Assembly (NCBI GenBank): GCA_038210415.1
Contig: JBBQWS010000048.1
Span: 1 to 25,765, forward strand
Direction: 5' to 3'
Length of the DNA: 25,765 bases
Origin: JBBQWS01 sp038210415
GTDB lineage: Bacteria > Actinomycetota > Actinomycetes > Prado026
Positions 15,620-22,725 of the stretch are shown one piece after another (the stretch's first letter is position 1; every line of letters begins with the position of its first letter). The notes under the pieces were generated by a model, which searched no databases, had not been told where the DNA came from, and was given only the letters and a program-made list of their open reading frames with translations. A program made the translations under genes and the position numbers.

Positions 15620-16146
15620 CCTCTCTGGCCGAGCTCGTCGCCGACTCCTGGTTCCCGTTCGCCGGTGATGTCCAGGTCAAGCCGCTGGAGCCACGCGTCG
15701 TCCCGGAGCCGCTGCGGGCCGGCGAGGGGGGAGCAGACTGCTGGAACTGCAGCAAGGCCGACTCCGAGTTCGTCTGGACTGACGAGCACTGGAGGATCAG
15801 TGCCGACCGCGACACCCCGATCCCGGGGATCGTGCTGCTGAACACCCGCGAGCACTACGACTCGTACGCCGATCTGCCCGGCCCGCTTCTCGCTGAGCTG
15901 CGGCCGATGACCGCCAGGATCGAGCGGGCCGTGCTGTCGATCGGCGATGTCGCTCGGGTCCACGTGGCGCGCTGGGGCGACGGCGGGGAGCACTTCCACC
16001 AGTGGTTCCTTCCCCGGCCGCTCGGCGCCCTGCAGCTGCTTGGCTCGATGCTGCCGATGTGGCTCGACCTGCTGCCGACCCTGCCGGACGAGCAGATCGA
16101 CGCCGCGCTTGCCCAGATCGCCGTGGCCATGCGTGCCTCCGCCTGA
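15616..16146 (+). CDS. HIT-like (histidine triad superfamily) protein, divergent
   Basis: 176 residues. The order of elements fits the HIT fold: DCWNC (C42, C45; possible metal site), IPGIVLLNTREHYDSYADL (compare the G-hydrophobic-P-x-x-H strand of HIT proteins), a helix, and GGEHFHQWFLPRP at residues 123-135. The usual H-x-H-x-H triad is reduced to H126-x-H128 followed by Q-W, so the catalytic nucleophile position is in doubt. HIT proteins hydrolyse or transfer nucleotides; whether this one does is unknown. GTG 15616 overlaps the radical SAM stop (GTGA) and its own stop overlaps the next ATG (TGATG), so three genes are coupled. The fold call is from motif inspection only. Confidence 0.7.
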   Translation: MTSLAELVADSWFPFAGDVQVKPLEPRVVPEPLRAGEGGADCWNCSKADSEFVWTDEHWRISADRDTPIPGIVLLNTREHYDSYADLPGPLLAELRPMTARIERAVLSIGDVARVHVARWGDGGEHFHQWFLPRPLGALQLLGSMLPMWLDLLPTLPDEQIDAALAQIAVAMRASA

Positions 16147-16922
16147 TGGCTGCTCGCAAGCCCGAAGGTCCGCCCCCGCCGCCGACCGTCCAACGGCTGC
16201 GGCTGCGCTACGCCAAGCGCGGCCGGCTGCGCTTCTCCTCCCACCGCGACTTCCAGCGCGCGTTCGAGAGGGCACTGCGCCGGGCCGCCGTCCCGATGGC
16301 GTATAGCGCAGGTTTCTCACCGCACCCGAAGGTGTCCTACGCGAACGCCGTGCCCACCGGTGTCGCGAGCGAGGCGGAGTACGTCGAGATCGGGCTGGCC
16401 CAGGTGTGCGACCCCGACCTGGTCCGCTTGGCCCTCGACGAGTCGTTGCCACCCGGTCTGGACGTCCTTGAGGTCGTGGTCGCGGGTCCGGGCGCCCTCG
16501 CCGACCGGCTCGAGGCGTCGGTCTTCGAGATCCGGCTGCCCGGTGTGCAACCTGCGGAGGCGCAGGCTGCGGTCGACGTGCTCCTCGCCAGGTCGGAGGT
16601 CGAGGTGCAGCGGATGACCAAGAACGGCATCCGGACGTTCGACGCTCGCGCGGCGGTGTCCGCCTTCACCGTTCAACCGGACGCCTCCGACACGGGCAGC
16701 CGACGGGCGGGCAGCCCGGGCGATCCGGACGGGTGTGCGATACTTCGATTGGTCGTCCGGCACACCACGCCGGCAGTCCGCACCGACGACGTCCTCTCGG
16801 CGTTGTGTCAGGTGGCTGACCTCGCGCCGCCGGTTCCCGCTCAGGTGACCCGGCTGGCGCAGGGGCCGCTCGGCGCCGCAGGGTCCGAGGTCGCCGACCC
16901 CCTGGTTCCCGACCGGGCGTAA
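16146..16922 (+). CDS. TIGR03936/DUF2344 family radical-SAM-associated protein
   Basis: 258 residues, function unknown. The N-terminal core VQRLRLRYAKRGRLRFSSHRDFQRAFERALRRAAVPMAYSAGFSPHPKVSYANAVPTGVASEAEYVEI is diagnostic of the family (shown here by its landmarks: RLRFSSHRD, YSAGFSPHPK, SEAEY). The protein is usually fused to or encoded next to the TIGR03960 radical SAM protein; here they are separate, with the HIT-like gene in between. The last 80 residues contain a Gly/Ser/Asp-rich insertion (about 175-195), then a LRLVVRHTTPAVRTDDVL segment. ATG 16146 overlaps the preceding stop. rne/rng follows 114 bp downstream. Confidence 0.88.
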   Translation: MAARKPEGPPPPPTVQRLRLRYAKRGRLRFSSHRDFQRAFERALRRAAVPMAYSAGFSPHPKVSYANAVPTGVASEAEYVEIGLAQVCDPDLVRLALDESLPPGLDVLEVVVAGPGALADRLEASVFEIRLPGVQPAEAQAAVDVLLARSEVEVQRMTKNGIRTFDARAAVSAFTVQPDASDTGSRRAGSPGDPDGCAILRLVVRHTTPAVRTDDVLSALCQVADLAPPVPAQVTRLAQGPLGAAGSEVADPLVPDRA

Positions 16923-16941
16923 CCGTCCGCAGGGCACCTCC

Positions 16942-17012
16942 CGACTTTCGGCCCGCCCTTCCGGGCGAGTCGTCCCAGACCATGGGTCTTCGCGCGGCGC
17001 CGCACTGGCGCC
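16942..17012 (+). other. Structured leader upstream of rne/rng: two hairpins
   Basis: First hairpin: CGCCC-TTCC-GGGCG (16954-16967) extended across a 7-nt bulge by CGACT/AGTCG (16942-16946 with 16968-16972). Second: GGCGCC-GCACT-GGCGCC (16996-17012). Neither is followed by a T-run. They lie between the DUF2344 stop and the rne/rng start. RNase E genes elsewhere are autoregulated through structured 5' leaders, so a similar role is possible, or these are coupled terminator-like structures. No clear promoter seen here. Confidence 0.45.
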
Positions 17013-17036
17013 CGGAGGCCGGAGTAGGACCACCGC

Positions 17037-19841
17037 ATGGCAGAGCTTGAGAACGACGCAGCATCCTCCGACACCGCCAGCCCGAGCACCCCGCGCCGAC
17101 GCCGAGCCGCTTCTCGACCGGCTGGGCCGCCCGCGCCGGTAGTCGGTCAGCCGGCCCCCGGTGCAGCCGCAGCCCCCAGCGCTGCCGCAGCCCCCAGCGC
17201 TGCCGCAGCCCCCAGCACCCCGTCCGCGCCGGCGCCGCGCAAGCGGGCCAGGAAGACGGCTCAGCCTGACGTAGAGGTTGACACTGCACCCTCCGCGGCA
17301 CCGGCTGCGCCGGTGCTCGCTGCCCCCGCCGCCGTTGAACCGGAGCCCGCCGAGGCGACCGCAGCGGCGGCGCCCAGGCGGCGCACCCGCAAGGCGCCCG
17401 CCCCCTTGTTCAGCGCCTCGGCGCCGGACGGCTCGGCGGCCGTCCCGTTCGAGGAGCCGGCCGCCCCGGTTGAGCTGCTCTTCCAGGCCCCCGCGCTCGC
17501 CGAGGCGCGGGCTGAGGACGCTGACGACGACGAGGACGGGACCGCCGAGGGCACCCCGCGGGCGGACGAGGACGCGGACGACCTGTCCGATGACGACCTG
17601 TCCGACGACGCGGGCGACGACGAGAGCACCGGGGCACCGCGCAAGCGCCGTCGCCGCGGTGGCCGTGGCCGCCGGCGTCGCCCCGCGGGCGAGGGTGACG
17701 GCGGAGGCGGCCAGGCAGCAGAGGGCGACGAGCAGGTCGACCACGAGGACCCCGAGACCGAGACTTCTGGAGCCGAGAACAGCAGCAGCGTCGTGACCGA
17801 CGACGAGGACGAAGACGCTCTCAGCGCGAGCAGCAGGCGTCGTCGTCGGCGTCGCCGCGGAGCCGGTGGCGGGGCGTCCGAGGACGGCACCGTCGACGAC
17901 CCGGAGCGCACCGTCGTCCACGTCCGCGAGCCCCGCGAGCCGCGGGAGCCACGGGAGCCGCGCCAGCGCAGCACCCGCGGAGACGGCGACGAGGTCACTG
18001 CGGTTCGTGGCTCGACCCGCCTCGAGGCTAAGAAGCAGCGCCGCCGCGAAGGCCGAGACGCGGGGCGTCGTCGTCCGCCGATCCTGTCCGAGGCCGAGTT
18101 CCTCTCCCGCCGGGAGGCCGTCGACCGGGTCATGGTCGTCCGGCAGAAGGCCGACCTGACCCAGATCGCCGTGCTCGAGGACAACGTCCTCGTCGAGCAC
18201 TACGTCGCCAGCGACTCGTCGGCCACGATGGTCGGCAACGTCTACCTGGGCAAGGTCCAGAACGTCCTGCCGAGCATGGAGGCCGCGTTCATCGACATCG
18301 GCCGCGGCCGCAACGCGGTGCTGTACGCGGGCGAGGTCAACTGGGACGCTGCGGGGCTCGACGGGCAGCCGCGCCGGATCGAGCACGTGATGAAGTCCGG
18401 TGACTCGATCCTGGTGCAGGTGACCAAGGACCCGATGGGGCACAAGGGGTCGCGGCTGACCAGCAACGTCAGCCTGGCCGGCCGGTTCCTCGTCTACGTG
18501 CCCGACGGCTCCATGAGCGGGATCAGCCGCAAGCTGCCCGACACCGAGCGCACCCGGCTGAAGGCCATCCTCAAGAAGATCGTCCCGGACGAGGCCGGCG
18601 TGATCGTGCGTACAGCTGCCGAAGGGGCGACCGAGGAGCAGCTCACCCGCGACGTCACCCGGCTGCAGGCGCAGTGGGACGTGATCCAGAAGAAGGCGAA
18701 GACGGCCAACGCTCCCGATCTGCTGTATGGCGAGCCCGACCTCACCGTGCGGGTCGTACGCGACCTGTTCAACGAGGACTTCGCCCAGCTGGTCGTGTCC
18801 GGTGACGAGGCCTGGGACGTCGTGGACGGATACATCGGCAACGTGGCTCCGGACCTCATGGACCGGGCCCGCAAGCACGTGGGTGCCAAGGACGTCTTTG
18901 CCGAGCACCGCATCGACGAGCAGATCGCGAAGGCGCTGGACCGCAAGGTCTACCTGCCCTCCGGCGGCTCCCTCGTCATCGACCGCACCGAGGCGATGAC
19001 CGTCGTCGACGTCAACACGGGGAAGTTCGTCGGCAAGGGTTCGGGGAACCTCGAGGAGACGGTGACCCGCAACAACCTCGAGGCTGCCGAAGAGATCGTC
19101 CGCCAGCTCCGGCTGCGCGACATCGGCGGCATCATCGTGATCGACTTCATCGACATGGTGCTCGAGTCCAACCGCGATCTCGTGCTGCGTCGGCTCACCG
19201 AGTGCCTGGGTCGCGACCGCACCAAGCACCAGGTCGCCGAGGTCACTTCTTTGGGCCTCGTGCAGATGACGCGCAAGCGGATCGGCCAGGGTCTGCTCGA
19301 GTCGTTCTCGGAGCCGTGCGAGCACTGCCACGGCCGGGGGATCACCGTGCACATGGAGCCCGTCGAGGCCCGGTCCGGTCGGGGCGGACGGCACGACCAG
19401 CACGACACCGTCGACAAGGCGGAGCGCGTCGCCCGGGTGGCCAAGGTCGTCAAGGCGACGCAGGCGGCCAAGCTGGCGTCCAGCGCTGCCGAGGCCGTCA
19501 CCGAAGCCGGGGAGCTGCCGGCGACGGAGACCGAGCTGCAGGCGCTGGCCCCTGACGAGCCCGTCGTCGAGGCGGTTCCGGCCAAAGGAGCTCGCGGCGG
19601 GCGCGGCCGGTCCGGGCGGGGCAAGTCCCAGCAGGCAGCGGCTGAGCTGGCCATCGAGGCTCCTCCTGCGCTTGCGCAGATCGAGTCGGCCGAACCCCTG
19701 ACCGCGATAGGGGCGGCCGAACCGCATGCCGCCCTCGAGGCGGACAAGCCGCCGGCCCGGCGCCGTCGCGTCGCGAAGAAGGCCGCCGGGGCGCCGGCTC
19801 CGGCTGACGGACCTCGACCGGACGCGCCTTCGGCCGGATAG
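17037..19841 (+). CDS. rne: Ribonuclease E/G family endoribonuclease
   Basis: 934 residues; cleaves single-stranded RNA in mRNA decay and rRNA maturation. Residues 1-340 are disordered: Ala/Pro repeats, an acidic stretch (DDLSDDDLSDDAGDDE), two Arg-rich patches (RKRRRRGGRGRRRR; SRRRRRRRRG) and four EPR repeats. An S1 RNA-binding domain follows (GNVYLGKVQNVLPSMEAAFIDIG at about 400), then the DNase-I-like catalytic domain with the magnesium-binding aspartates D658 (VDVNTG) and D703 (VIDFIDM), and the zinc-link C761-x2-C764. A C-terminal Ala/Arg-rich tail of about 150 residues ends in RRRRVAKK-type basic clusters. This layout, catalytic core in the middle with long arms at both ends, is typical of actinobacterial RNase E/G. 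ATG 17037 has AGGA 8 nt upstream. Confidence 0.95.
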   Translation: MAELENDAASSDTASPSTPRRRRAASRPAGPPAPVVGQPAPGAAAAPSAAAAPSAAAAPSTPSAPAPRKRARKTAQPDVEVDTAPSAAPAAPVLAAPAAVEPEPAEATAAAAPRRRTRKAPAPLFSASAPDGSAAVPFEEPAAPVELLFQAPALAEARAEDADDDEDGTAEGTPRADEDADDLSDDDLSDDAGDDESTGAPRKRRRRGGRGRRRRPAGEGDGGGGQAAEGDEQVDHEDPETETSGAENSSSVVTDDEDEDALSASSRRRRRRRRGAGGGASEDGTVDDPERTVVHVREPREPREPREPRQRSTRGDGDEVTAVRGSTRLEAKKQRRREGRDAGRRRPPILSEAEFLSRREAVDRVMVVRQKADLTQIAVLEDNVLVEHYVASDSSATMVGNVYLGKVQNVLPSMEAAFIDIGRGRNAVLYAGEVNWDAAGLDGQPRRIEHVMKSGDSILVQVTKDPMGHKGSRLTSNVSLAGRFLVYVPDGSMSGISRKLPDTERTRLKAILKKIVPDEAGVIVRTAAEGATEEQLTRDVTRLQAQWDVIQKKAKTANAPDLLYGEPDLTVRVVRDLFNEDFAQLVVSGDEAWDVVDGYIGNVAPDLMDRARKHVGAKDVFAEHRIDEQIAKALDRKVYLPSGGSLVIDRTEAMTVVDVNTGKFVGKGSGNLEETVTRNNLEAAEEIVRQLRLRDIGGIIVIDFIDMVLESNRDLVLRRLTECLGRDRTKHQVAEVTSLGLVQMTRKRIGQGLLESFSEPCEHCHGRGITVHMEPVEARSGRGGRHDQHDTVDKAERVARVAKVVKATQAAKLASSAAEAVTEAGELPATETELQALAPDEPVVEAVPAKGARGGRGRSGRGKSQQAAAELAIEAPPALAQIESAEPLTAIGAAEPHAALEADKPPARRRRVAKKAAGAPAPADGPRPDAPSAG
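17166..17216 (+). repeat. 18-bp tandem repeat encoding AAAPSA units
   Basis: Two identical 18-bp units (17166-17183, 17184-17201) and most of a third, coding for six-residue Ala/Pro/Ser repeats at about residues 44-60 of RNase E/G. In-frame, so expandable. Confidence 0.85.
17925..17960 (+). repeat. 9-bp tandem repeat encoding REP units in RNase E/G
   Basis: Four REP (Arg-Glu-Pro) units from residue 297 onward, in the disordered N-terminal arm just before a basic region. Synonymous differences between units suggest the peptide, not only the DNA, is kept. Confidence 0.75.
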
Positions 19842-19857
19842 GTCCAACCGTTCGGCC

Positions 19858-19896
19858 CCGTACCCGGTCGGCGCTGCCGCGCCGGCTGGGGTACGG
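19858..19896 (+). terminator. Large hairpin between rne and the TPP riboswitch
   Basis: Outer stem CCGTACCC (19858-19865) pairs with GGGTACGG (19889-19896); inner stem GGCGC-TGCC-GCGCC (19870-19883). It starts 17 bp after the rne stop and likely ends or protects the rne mRNA. No T-run follows. Its right arm overlaps the TACGGT box proposed as the thi promoter. Confidence 0.6.
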
Positions 19897-19897
19897 T
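19892..19897 (+). promoter_or_regulatory. Candidate -10 box of the thi operon
   Basis: TACGGT, placing a transcription start at about 19903-19905, just before the first conserved bases of the TPP aptamer (GGGGAGC at 19912). No good -35 hexamer is visible. Confidence 0.45.
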
Positions 19898-19903
19898 GAC
19901 GAT

Positions 19904-19996
19904 TGCACCAAGGGGAGCTCGGAGGTAGACGCCGGGCTGAGAGGGTGGCCGCCGCCACCGACCCTCAACCTGATCTGGGTAATGCCAGCGGAGGTA
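19904..19996 (+). ncRNA. TPP riboswitch (THI element)
   Basis: Senses thiamine diphosphate and represses thiamine genes. Conserved blocks in order: GGGGAGC (19912-19918), GCTGAGAGG (19936-19944), a variable P3 hairpin GGTGGC-CGCC-GCCACC (19944-19959), ACCCT (19961-19965), CCTGATCTGG (19969-19978), TAATGCCAGCGGAGG (19980-19994) with the CTGG/CCAG helix. The final GGAGG, part of the aptamer closing region, is also the Shine-Dalgarno site of thiB, 5 nt before the ATG at 20000. Ligand binding should therefore hide the ribosome site directly, without a separate expression platform. Confidence 0.96.
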
Positions 19997-19999
19997 TCG

Positions 20000-21127
20000 A
20001 TGCGTCATCCCCTCCTCGTCCGTCCGATATCGCGTCGCGTCGTGGTGGGCGCTGCCGTCGGGCCGCTCCTGCTCGGTCTCGCCGCGTGCGCCGGGCCCGC
20101 CGTGGCCCCATCGTCCGACCTGTCGGTCACCGCGGCGCCGCGGGCGAGCTTCGCGCCGACGACGATCACCTTGCTGGCTCACGACTCGTTCGCGGTGAGC
20201 AAACAGGTCCTGGCCGACTTCACGGCCCGCACCGGGATCACCGTCAAGGTGGTCACCGACGGCGATGCGGGCATCGTCGTGAACAAGGCGGTGCTGACCG
20301 CCGGCAACCCCGAGGGCGACGTCCTCTTCGGCGTCGACAACACCCTGCTGTCGCGGGCGGTCGACGCAGGCACGTTCGCGCCGTACCGACCTGCGGCGCT
20401 GGCCACGGTGCGGCCGGACCTGCGCGCGCTGGTGACCGGAGACGCTGTTACCCCGGTCGACTACGGCGACGTCTGCGTCAACCTCGATGACCGCTACTTC
20501 GCCGCCCACGCGCTCACCCCGCCGCGGACGCTCGACGACCTCATCGACCCGAAGTACCGCGAGCTGCTCGTCGTGGAGAACCCGGCCACGTCGTCACCCG
20601 GGCTGGCGTTCCTGCTCGCCACGGTCGCCCGCTACGGCGAGAACGGCTGGCTGTCGTACTGGGACAAGCTCAAGGCCAACGGTGTCACCGTGGCGAACGG
20701 CTGGACCGAGGCGTACGAAGGAGAGTTCTCGGCTGGAGGCAAGGGCGGCAAGCGACCCATCGTCGTCAGCTACGCCTCGAGCCCGCCCGCCGAGATCGTC
20801 TACGCGACCGATCCCAAGCCCACGAAGCCGTCGACCAGCGTGCTCATCGACGGATGCTTCCGGCAGGTCGAGTTCGCCGGCGTGCTGCGTGGCACCAGGC
20901 ACGAGGACGCGGCCCGCGCCTTCGTCGACTTCCTGCTCAGCCAGCCGTTCCAGCGCGACGAGCCGCTCTCGATGTTCGTGGACCCGGCCGTCGTCGGCAC
21001 CCCGCTGCCCGACGTATTCGTGAAGTGGGCCGCGAGGCCGCCCGCGCCGCTGACCCTTGCACCGGAGGACATCACCGCGAACCGTGATCGTTGGATCGAC
21101 GCGTGGTCACAGCATCTCGCCCGGTGA
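20000..21127 (+). CDS. thiB: Thiamine ABC transporter substrate-binding lipoprotein
   Basis: 375 residues, exported; binds thiamine or its phosphates and delivers it to ThiP. The signal sequence has twin arginines (ISRRVVVGAAV) and a lipobox LAAC with C30, so it may be a Tat-routed lipoprotein. The mature part matches the ThiB/TbpA family: TITLLAHDSFAVSKQVL, VNKAVLTAGNPEGDVLFGVDNTLLSRA, VTPVDYGDVCVN, VENPATSSPGLAFLLAT and VSYASSPPAEIVYA. ATG 20000 is preferred to the in-frame ATG 19982, which lies inside the riboswitch core (TAATGCCAG) and has no ribosome site. The stop overlaps the thiP start. Confidence 0.95.
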   Translation: MRHPLLVRPISRRVVVGAAVGPLLLGLAACAGPAVAPSSDLSVTAAPRASFAPTTITLLAHDSFAVSKQVLADFTARTGITVKVVTDGDAGIVVNKAVLTAGNPEGDVLFGVDNTLLSRAVDAGTFAPYRPAALATVRPDLRALVTGDAVTPVDYGDVCVNLDDRYFAAHALTPPRTLDDLIDPKYRELLVVENPATSSPGLAFLLATVARYGENGWLSYWDKLKANGVTVANGWTEAYEGEFSAGGKGGKRPIVVSYASSPPAEIVYATDPKPTKPSTSVLIDGCFRQVEFAGVLRGTRHEDAARAFVDFLLSQPFQRDEPLSMFVDPAVVGTPLPDVFVKWAARPPAPLTLAPEDITANRDRWIDAWSQHLAR

Positions 21128-22725
21128 CCAGGAGGCCCCCGCCGAAGGGGCCGCTGCCGGCCTGGCTGCTGGGCCTGCTGCCCGCGGTGTTCCTCGCGGT
21201 CTTCTTCTGCTGGCCATTGCTGACGATCCTCGGCCGGGGCGTCGGCGGTAACGGCCTCGACCTTCTCGGCCGGGCGGACATCTGGCGCATCGTTCGCTTC
21301 ACGGTCGTCCAGGCGGTGCTGAGCACGACCGTCACGGTCCTGGTCGGACTCCCCGGTGCGTTCGTGCTGCACCGGTACGCGTTCCGCGGTCGCCGGCCGC
21401 TCCTCGCGGCGGTCACGGTGCCGTTCGTGCTGCCCACAGTGGTCGTGGGCCTCGCGTTCCGGGCGCTGCTGCCGGCGGAGTGGATCGGCACCTTGGGTGC
21501 CATCGTGCTGGCCCACGCCTTCTTCAACTACGCGGTCGTGGTGCGCGTCGTGGGCGGGCTTTGGGCACACCTGGACCCCGGGTACGAGCTGGCAGCCCGG
21601 ACCCTCGGGGCGTCGCCCTGGCGGGCCTTTCGCACCGTCACCTGGCCGCTGCTCCGCCCGGCGGTCGCGGCGGCCTCCGCCCTCGTCTTCCTCTTCACGT
21701 TCACCTCGTTCGGGGTCGTGCTGGTGCTCGGCGGTCCTGGGACGACGACGCTGGAGGTCGAGATCTACCGGCGCACCGCCCAGCTGCTCGACCTGTCGGG
21801 CGCGGCCGTGCTGGGCGTGCTCCAGCTGGCTTGCCTGGCGCTGGTGCTGCTCGTGTCCGCCCGCCTCCAGGCGCGCGCGGCCGTGGCCCAGTCGCTGCGT
21901 CCCGACGCGGCGGAGACGCTCACCCGTCCGCGTTCGGTCGGCCAGCTGGCCCTGCTCACCAGCACGCTCGCCGTCATGTTCGTGCTCGTCGTCGCCCCGC
22001 TCGCGGCGCTGGTCCTGGCGTCGGTGCGGGTGCGCGACGGATTCGGGCTCGCGTGGTGGCGGGCATTGTGGTCCGTCGACGCCGGAACGACCCGCTACTC
22101 CGCGCCCCTGGACTCGTTGCGCGTCTCGCTGCAGTACGCCGCGGTCACCGCCGTCGTAGCTGTGCTGATCGGCGGGCTGGCGGCCTGCGCGGTGGCGTAC
22201 GCCCGGCACGGCGGACGGCTCCTGGACGCCGCGGTGAGCCTGCCGCTGGGGACCTCCGCGGTCACCGTGGGGTTCGGCATCCTGCTGACCTTCGCGCGAC
22301 CCCCGCTCGACCTGCGCGGCTCCTGGATCATCGTGCCGATCGCACACTCCCTCATCGCTGCCCCGCTCGTGCTCCGTTCCGTGCTCCCGGTCCTGCGCTC
22401 GATCGACCCGCGGCTGCGGCAGGTGGCGGCGACGCTCGGTGCTCCGCCGATCCGTGCCTGGGCGACCGTCGACCTGCCGCACCTGGCCCGGGCGCTGGGC
22501 GTCGGGGCGGGCTTCGCCTGCGCAGTCTCGCTCGGGGAATTCGGCGCGACGGCGTTCCTGGCCCGGTCCGACACCCCGACCCTCCCGGTCCAGATCGTGC
22601 GGCTGCTGTCGCGCCCGGGCGAGACGTCGTACGGGGCCGCGATGGCCCTGGCGACGCTGCTGATGGTGCTCACCGGCGGGGTGGTCCTGTCCGTGTCCCG
22701 CTTCGACCAGGGCCGGATCCGATGA
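21124..22725 (+). CDS. thiP: Thiamine ABC transporter permease
   Basis: 533-residue membrane protein with two fused permease halves and about twelve helices. Each half carries an EAA coupling motif for ThiQ: ELAARTLGASPWRAFRTVTWPLL in the first and LRQVAATLGAPPIRAWATVDLPHL in the second. Length matches ThiP. GTG 21124 (VTRRPPPKGPLPAW) overlaps the thiB stop as GTGA; the open frame extends a little upstream but only inside thiB. It overlaps thiQ by 4 bp (ATGA), giving a tightly coupled thiBPQ operon. Confidence 0.94.
   Translation: MTRRPPPKGPLPAWLLGLLPAVFLAVFFCWPLLTILGRGVGGNGLDLLGRADIWRIVRFTVVQAVLSTTVTVLVGLPGAFVLHRYAFRGRRPLLAAVTVPFVLPTVVVGLAFRALLPAEWIGTLGAIVLAHAFFNYAVVVRVVGGLWAHLDPGYELAARTLGASPWRAFRTVTWPLLRPAVAAASALVFLFTFTSFGVVLVLGGPGTTTLEVEIYRRTAQLLDLSGAAVLGVLQLACLALVLLVSARLQARAAVAQSLRPDAAETLTRPRSVGQLALLTSTLAVMFVLVVAPLAALVLASVRVRDGFGLAWWRALWSVDAGTTRYSAPLDSLRVSLQYAAVTAVVAVLIGGLAACAVAYARHGGRLLDAAVSLPLGTSAVTVGFGILLTFARPPLDLRGSWIIVPIAHSLIAAPLVLRSVLPVLRSIDPRLRQVAATLGAPPIRAWATVDLPHLARALGVGAGFACAVSLGEFGATAFLARSDTPTLPVQIVRLLSRPGETSYGAAMALATLLMVLTGGVVLSVSRFDQGRIR

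Noticed and set aside
17166..17216. CRISPR-like or mobile direct repeats
   Set aside because: Units are contiguous, in frame and code for an Ala/Pro repeat; no spacers.
16317..19958. 1213-codon open frame on the minus strand opposite rne
   Set aside because: It is the mirror of rne in GC-rich DNA; its translation is low-complexity Arg/Gly/Leu/Val-rich sequence without domains, while rne on the plus strand has all catalytic motifs.
19982..19999. ATG 19982 as the thiB start
   Set aside because: It is part of the conserved TAATGCCAG of the riboswitch and has no ribosome site; ATG 20000 follows GGAGG.
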